Shown here: piece after piece, positions 60,057-64,000 of the stretch
How positions within the stretch are numbered: the stretch's first letter is position 1
How the letters are laid out: each line of letters starts with the position of its first letter
Notes under the pieces: model-generated
Database searches by the model: none
What the model was told of the DNA's origin: nothing
The model's input: the letters and a program-made list of their open reading frames with translations, nothing else
Translations under genes and position numbers: made by a program
Source of the DNA: Flavobacteria bacterium GWA2_35_26
Lineage (GTDB): Bacteria > Bacteroidota > Bacteroidia > Flavobacteriales > Flavobacteriaceae
Assembly: GCA_001800905.1 (NCBI GenBank)
Contig: MGWH01000002.1
Span: 744,001 to 808,000 of the forward strand
Direction of reading: 5' to 3'
DNA length: 64,000 nt

Positions 60057-60701
60057 TTAGTTTGTTTTTAGTATTTTGTGTGAACCGTCACATTGCGGCA
60101 TTTTTTTTGAAAGCCCGCAAGTACAATCGTTCATTCCTTTTCCGTCAATAATTTGATCTGTAAATTTATTAATCCTTGAAAATCTTGTCTCAGAATGTTT
60201 TGCTGCCGCAAAAAACAAATGATAGGCTCTTTGTCTTCCCGGCGTTAAAGACTCGAAAGCAACTTTAAGTTCAGGGTTTTTGGCAAAAGCAATTTCGAGT
60301 TCTTCAATACATTCAAATTTTGCTTCAGTAGTTTTTACAATTTTAACCCCGATTTTTTCAAGCTCAATTGCTTGATTAATATAATTACTGATAGCATTTC
60401 CCTTCTTATCTAAATCTTTATTTTCAGATAATTTTATCATTCGTACATTTTGGGTGTTGTCCCCTGGTTTTTCTAATATTTCATACGAATCATTAAGGAA
60501 AGATCCTTTGAAAAACGAAACGCCGAAAGAATTCTTAAAATTGAATATCATACACACATTCTTATTTTGAAATGTGTAACAAGGGGCATTCCATTTAAGT
60601 TCTTCCTTTAAATCCGCTTTAAGCACGATCGATCGTAAACGATTTAATTCTTCTTTTCTATTTTTCTGCTCTTCAAAATAGTGGTCCAAATCAGCATTCA
60701 T
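60057..60701 (-). CDS. YdeI/DUF1801-like protein with C-terminal CDGSH-type iron-sulfur motif
   Basis: LKADLKEELKWNAPCYTFQNKNVCMIFNFKNSFGVSFFKG; LTPGRQRAYHLFFAAAKHSETRFSRI; C-terminal CTCGLSKKMPQCDGSH. Confidence 0.85.
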   Translation of the reverse strand: MNADLDHYFEEQKNRKEELNRLRSIVLKADLKEELKWNAPCYTFQNKNVCMIFNFKNSFGVSFFKGSFLNDSYEILEKPGDNTQNVRMIKLSENKDLDKKGNAISNYINQAIELEKIGVKIVKTTEAKFECIEELEIAFAKNPELKVAFESLTPGRQRAYHLFFAAAKHSETRFSRINKFTDQIIDGKGMNDCTCGLSKKMPQCDGSHKILKTN

Positions 60702-60784
60702 AACTATAATTTAAAAAAAAATACTACCATTATAAATTAAATGTATCGGTATTAATCCCTCAGCATTGTATCTTTCGCTTACAG

Positions 60785-61687
60785 TTAAATCCAATTTTTC
60801 GGATTTTCTAATATTCGAATTAATTTCTCTTCTTCACTCCCCGTTACCGGATGATGGTCGTAATGCCATTGCACATGAGGAGGTAAAGACATTAAAATAC
60901 TTTCTATTCGGCCATTGGTTTTTAAGCCAAATAAAGTGCCTTTGTCATGAACCAAATTAAATTCGACATATCGACCACGGCGAATTTCTTGCCAAGTTCT
61001 TTGCTCAGCTGAATAAGGTAAGTCTTTTCTTTTTGCCACGATGGGTAAATACGCCTCAAGGAATGAATTCCCAACTTCAGTAACAAAGTGGTACCAATCT
61101 TCCATTGTTTGTTCTTCGGTTGCTTTTAAATAATCAAAGAATAAACCACCTATTCCACGCGCTTCATTTCTATGGGCGTTCCAAAAATAGGCATCGCATT
61201 GTTTTTTATATTTCGGATAAAAATCAGAATTATGTTTGTCACAAGCCGTTTTACACATTTGGTGAAAATGTGTTGCATCTTCTTCAAACAAATAATACGG
61301 AGTCAAATCTTGGCCTCCGCCAAACCAACTATTGATTACCTTTCCATTGTCGTCATACATTTCAAAATAACGCCAATTCGCATGTACCGTTGGCACCATC
61401 GGACTTTTAGGATGAATGACCAAACTCAATCCGCAGGCAAAAAAATCAGCTTCGCCTACGTTGAATAATTTCTGCATCGAATCGGGTAATTTTCCGTGAA
61501 CGGCTGAAATGTTTACGCCTCCTTTTTCAAATACGGAACCATTTTCTATCACCCGCGTTCTTCCGCCACCGCCTTCGGGTCTGTCCCAAAGATCTTCACG
61601 AAATTTAGCCACGCCATCTAGCTCCTCTAATCCTTTACAGATTTGATCTTGTAGGTTTTGTATGTATTGGTAAAATTGGTCTTTCAT
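60785..61687 (-). CDS. hemF: Oxygen-dependent coproporphyrinogen III oxidase
   Basis: GGGGRTRVIENGSVFEKGGVN, SWFGGGQDLTPYYLFEEDATHFH, EARGIGGLFFDYL. Confidence 0.97.
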   Translation of the reverse strand: MKDQFYQYIQNLQDQICKGLEELDGVAKFREDLWDRPEGGGGRTRVIENGSVFEKGGVNISAVHGKLPDSMQKLFNVGEADFFACGLSLVIHPKSPMVPTVHANWRYFEMYDDNGKVINSWFGGGQDLTPYYLFEEDATHFHQMCKTACDKHNSDFYPKYKKQCDAYFWNAHRNEARGIGGLFFDYLKATEEQTMEDWYHFVTEVGNSFLEAYLPIVAKRKDLPYSAEQRTWQEIRRGRYVEFNLVHDKGTLFGLKTNGRIESILMSLPPHVQWHYDHHPVTGSEEEKLIRILENPKNWI

Positions 61688-61701
61688 TGTAAATAGCGTT
61701 T

Positions 61702-61725
61702 AGCCAAAAGCTGTCAGCTGTTAGC
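61702..61725 (-). repeat. Short word-repeat spacer directly after the hemE stop
   Basis: Minus strand TAA-GCTAACAGCTGACAGCTTTTGGCTA (CAGCTGACAGCT words). Confidence 0.5.
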
Positions 61726-62751
61726 TTATTTATTGTACTCTTTAACTGCTTCCACAAATGCTTTCGCGTGATCTACCGGGATATTAGGTAAAATACCGTG
61801 ACCTAAGTTGACGATATAATTGTCCTTGCCAAATTCGTCAATCATTTCGTGCACCATTTTTTTGATGGTTGGAATAGGTGACAACAAACGACTTGGATCA
61901 AAGTTTCCTTGTAAGGTAATGTTACCGCCTGTTAAATAGCGCGCATTTCTTGGTGAACAGGTCCAATCAACTCCTAAAGCTGACGCTTTCGATTTGGCCA
62001 TATCGCCTAAAGCAAACCAACATCCTTTCCCGAAAACAATTACTTTGGTGTCGTCTGCCAAAGCTTCTACAATTTGGTTGATGTATTGCCAAGAAAATTC
62101 TTGATAATCTACTGGAGACAACATGCCGCCCCAAGAATCAAAAATCTGAATGGCGTTACAACCCGCTTTTACTTTTTCTTTCAGATATAAAATAGTAGTA
62201 TCGGTAATTTTTTGCAATAAGGTGTGCGCCGCTACTGGATTAGAAAAACAAAATCCTTTGGCTGTATCAAAACTTTTAGACCCTTTTCCTTCTACAGCAT
62301 AACAAAAAATCGTCCATGGTGAACCTGCAAAACCAATTAATGGTACCTCATCGTTCAACATTTCTTTGGTCAATTTGATGGCGTCAAAGACATAACCCAA
62401 AGTTTCGTTGACATCTGGAACAAATACTTGATTCACTTGTTCCATGGTTCGAATTGGGTTCGGGATTATCGGACCTAAGTTGTCTTTCAATTCAACATGA
62501 ATTCCCATGGCTCTTGGTACTACCAAAATATCAGAGAACAAAATTGCTGCGTCTGGTTTCACAATACGAATGGGTTGCACTGTAATTTCTGCTGCTAATT
62601 CAGGAGTTTCACAACGGGTGAAAAAATCATATTTATCACGTAATGCTCTAAATTCTGGCAAATATCTTCCGGCTTGACGCATCATCCAAACAGGTGGGCG
62701 TTCTACTTTTTCGTTATTTAAGGCTCTTAAAAAAAGGTCGTTTTTAATCAT
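61726..62751 (-). CDS. hemE: Uroporphyrinogen decarboxylase
   Basis: [63 protein letters not shown]. Confidence 0.97.
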   Translation of the reverse strand: MIKNDLFLRALNNEKVERPPVWMMRQAGRYLPEFRALRDKYDFFTRCETPELAAEITVQPIRIVKPDAAILFSDILVVPRAMGIHVELKDNLGPIIPNPIRTMEQVNQVFVPDVNETLGYVFDAIKLTKEMLNDEVPLIGFAGSPWTIFCYAVEGKGSKSFDTAKGFCFSNPVAAHTLLQKITDTTILYLKEKVKAGCNAIQIFDSWGGMLSPVDYQEFSWQYINQIVEALADDTKVIVFGKGCWFALGDMAKSKASALGVDWTCSPRNARYLTGGNITLQGNFDPSRLLSPIPTIKKMVHEMIDEFGKDNYIVNLGHGILPNIPVDHAKAFVEAVKEYNK

Positions 62752-62786
62752 TTGTTTTTTATATTAAACCTGAAAGGGTTTTGAAA

Positions 62787-63464
62787 TTAATTGTATTCTT
62801 CGATCACATCCGCGAGTAACTCTTCAATAGAAGGTTGTGGCGCAACAATGATATTTTTAGTGGCTTTTTCTAAGGCTTCGGCTGTCGTTTCGCCAATGCA
62901 AAAGCACAATTCTTTTTTGATGGTATTGTCTTTCAAATAACTGGCAACTCCAGACGGGCTAAAAAATAAAATCGCATCTACGGCATTCGTTATTTTATGT
63001 GGGTTCAACTTGGTTTCATACACTTCAATTTCATTGAACTCAATACCGGCTTCTTCTAATGCCAAAGGCAAAGTCTCTTTTCTCAAATTACCACTAAAAA
63101 AAGTGTAGTTTGCATTGGCATAAATTAAACTGATAATCTCAGCTAAATCTTCCGCATAATCAGCATAGGCAACGACTTCAAAACCGGCATCGGTCAAAAT
63201 TGTTTTGCTTTTTACGCCAACGCAAAAAACTTTTTTTTGTTGAAGTTCCGATTTTAATTCCTCATATTGGAGATGACTTAAAAAACTGCGAACCGCATTC
63301 TGACTCGTGAAAATCAAATTGTCTTTGATTCCTTTTAATTCGAAGTTCTTAGTTGCCACCTCAATAAAATTGGATTCCAAAACCTCCAAACCAACATCGG
63401 TCAAGACTTGTTTTTGATGACTCAAGAGTACCTTTGTCGATAAAATGCGTGTTGGAGTTGCCAT
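62787..63464 (-). CDS. hemD: Uroporphyrinogen-III synthase
   Basis: NLIFTSQNAVRSFL, AILFFSPSGVASYL, CIGETTAEAL; located between hemC and hemE. Confidence 0.9.
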   Translation of the reverse strand: MATPTRILSTKVLLSHQKQVLTDVGLEVLESNFIEVATKNFELKGIKDNLIFTSQNAVRSFLSHLQYEELKSELQQKKVFCVGVKSKTILTDAGFEVVAYADYAEDLAEIISLIYANANYTFFSGNLRKETLPLALEEAGIEFNEIEVYETKLNPHKITNAVDAILFFSPSGVASYLKDNTIKKELCFCIGETTAEALEKATKNIIVAPQPSIEELLADVIEEYN

Positions 63465-64000
63465 TATTTTTTCAATTGGTTTTTAATTTCAACCATTAAT
63501 TCGGCACCTCCGTTATTCAAAATTTCTTGAGCAGAATGAAATCCTAATTTTTTCCACTCCGATATATCCACTGATTTTTCGATTTCTATTTTTTGTTTTC
63601 CGTCCACCGAGAACAATACCCCTTTGAATTCGATCGTGTCTTTTTCTTCGTCGTATTGTGCCAAAGCGCCAATAGGTGCTGTACAACCTCCCTCTAAAGT
63701 CTTTAAAAACTGTCTTTCGATATAGGTGCAAATCTCGGTTTCAATATCGTTCAACTGACTCACAGCCTCCTTGGTAAATTCGTCATTTGCCATAGCCACA
63801 ACCAGCATAGCGCCTTGTGCTGGAGCTGGAATCATCCAATCCAGATTGATATAATTGTCTGGCTTCAAATTGATTCGTTCCAAGCCTGCAGCGGCAAAAA
63901 CGGCTCCGTTCCAATCGCTTTCGGCTAATTTTTGCATGCGGGTATTTACATTCCCTCGTAAATCGACCACTTGGTGATTTGGGTATTTGTGCCACCATTG
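63464..64000 (-). CDS. hemC: Hydroxymethylbilane synthase, partial (5' end beyond window)
   Basis: Open frame continues to the edge as QWWHKYPNHQVVDLRGNVNTRMQKLAESDWNGAVFAAAGLERI...; FLKTLEGGCTAPIGALA. Confidence 0.95.
   Translation of the reverse strand, partial: QWWHKYPNHQVVDLRGNVNTRMQKLAESDWNGAVFAAAGLERINLKPDNYINLDWMIPAPAQGAMLVVAMANDEFTKEAVSQLNDIETEICTYIERQFLKTLEGGCTAPIGALAQYDEEKDTIEFKGVLFSVDGKQKIEIEKSVDISEWKKLGFHSAQEILNNGGAELMVEIKNQLKK

Noticed and set aside
63464-64000. hemC appears truncated in the ORF track
   Set aside because: The frame stays open to the window edge; this is an edge effect, not a pseudogene.

Overview
This 64 kb window is a Bacteroidetes chromosome segment, most likely Flavobacterium. 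The evidence is AT-rich intergenic DNA, gldH, bacilliredoxin, flavobacterial-type metG/serS/feoAB, and TTG-N19/20-TAnnTTTG promoters. It is almost entirely housekeeping and metabolic. I see no prophage, integrase, transposase, CRISPR array, rRNA or complete tRNA. Recognisable loci include dinB, pgi, uvrC, xth, an OlsF-like bifunctional acyltransferase, nhaA, proC, mgtE, rsmA, serS, metG, ssb, feoA-feoB plus an unlisted 40-aa Cys-rich FeoB partner, crtY, a bacilliredoxin, a TrhO-like gene, gldH, a PBP1A, scoAB, a class I fumarase and a heme cluster (hemC-D-E-F, a CDGSH fusion protein, hemB). The most interesting signals lie outside or at the edges of genes. (1) A roughly 80-bp intergenic element occurs in two clear copies, with a probable third degenerate copy. 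It directly follows stop codons in the sense orientation, and its conserved flanks enclose a hairpin whose stem sequence differs between copies while staying base-paired. The probable third copy supplies the odd N-terminal extension of a patatin ORF. (2) Several other short word-repeat spacers also sit directly after stop codons. (3) An 18-bp perfect palindrome resembling a Fur box overlaps the -33 element of the feoAB promoter. (4) Several domain fusions are unusual: YdeI-like + CDGSH inside the heme cluster, TrhO + a U32-like C-terminal barrel, AsmA-like + GT51, and patatin + Omp85-type barrel. All calls come from reading the sequence, and no database search was run.
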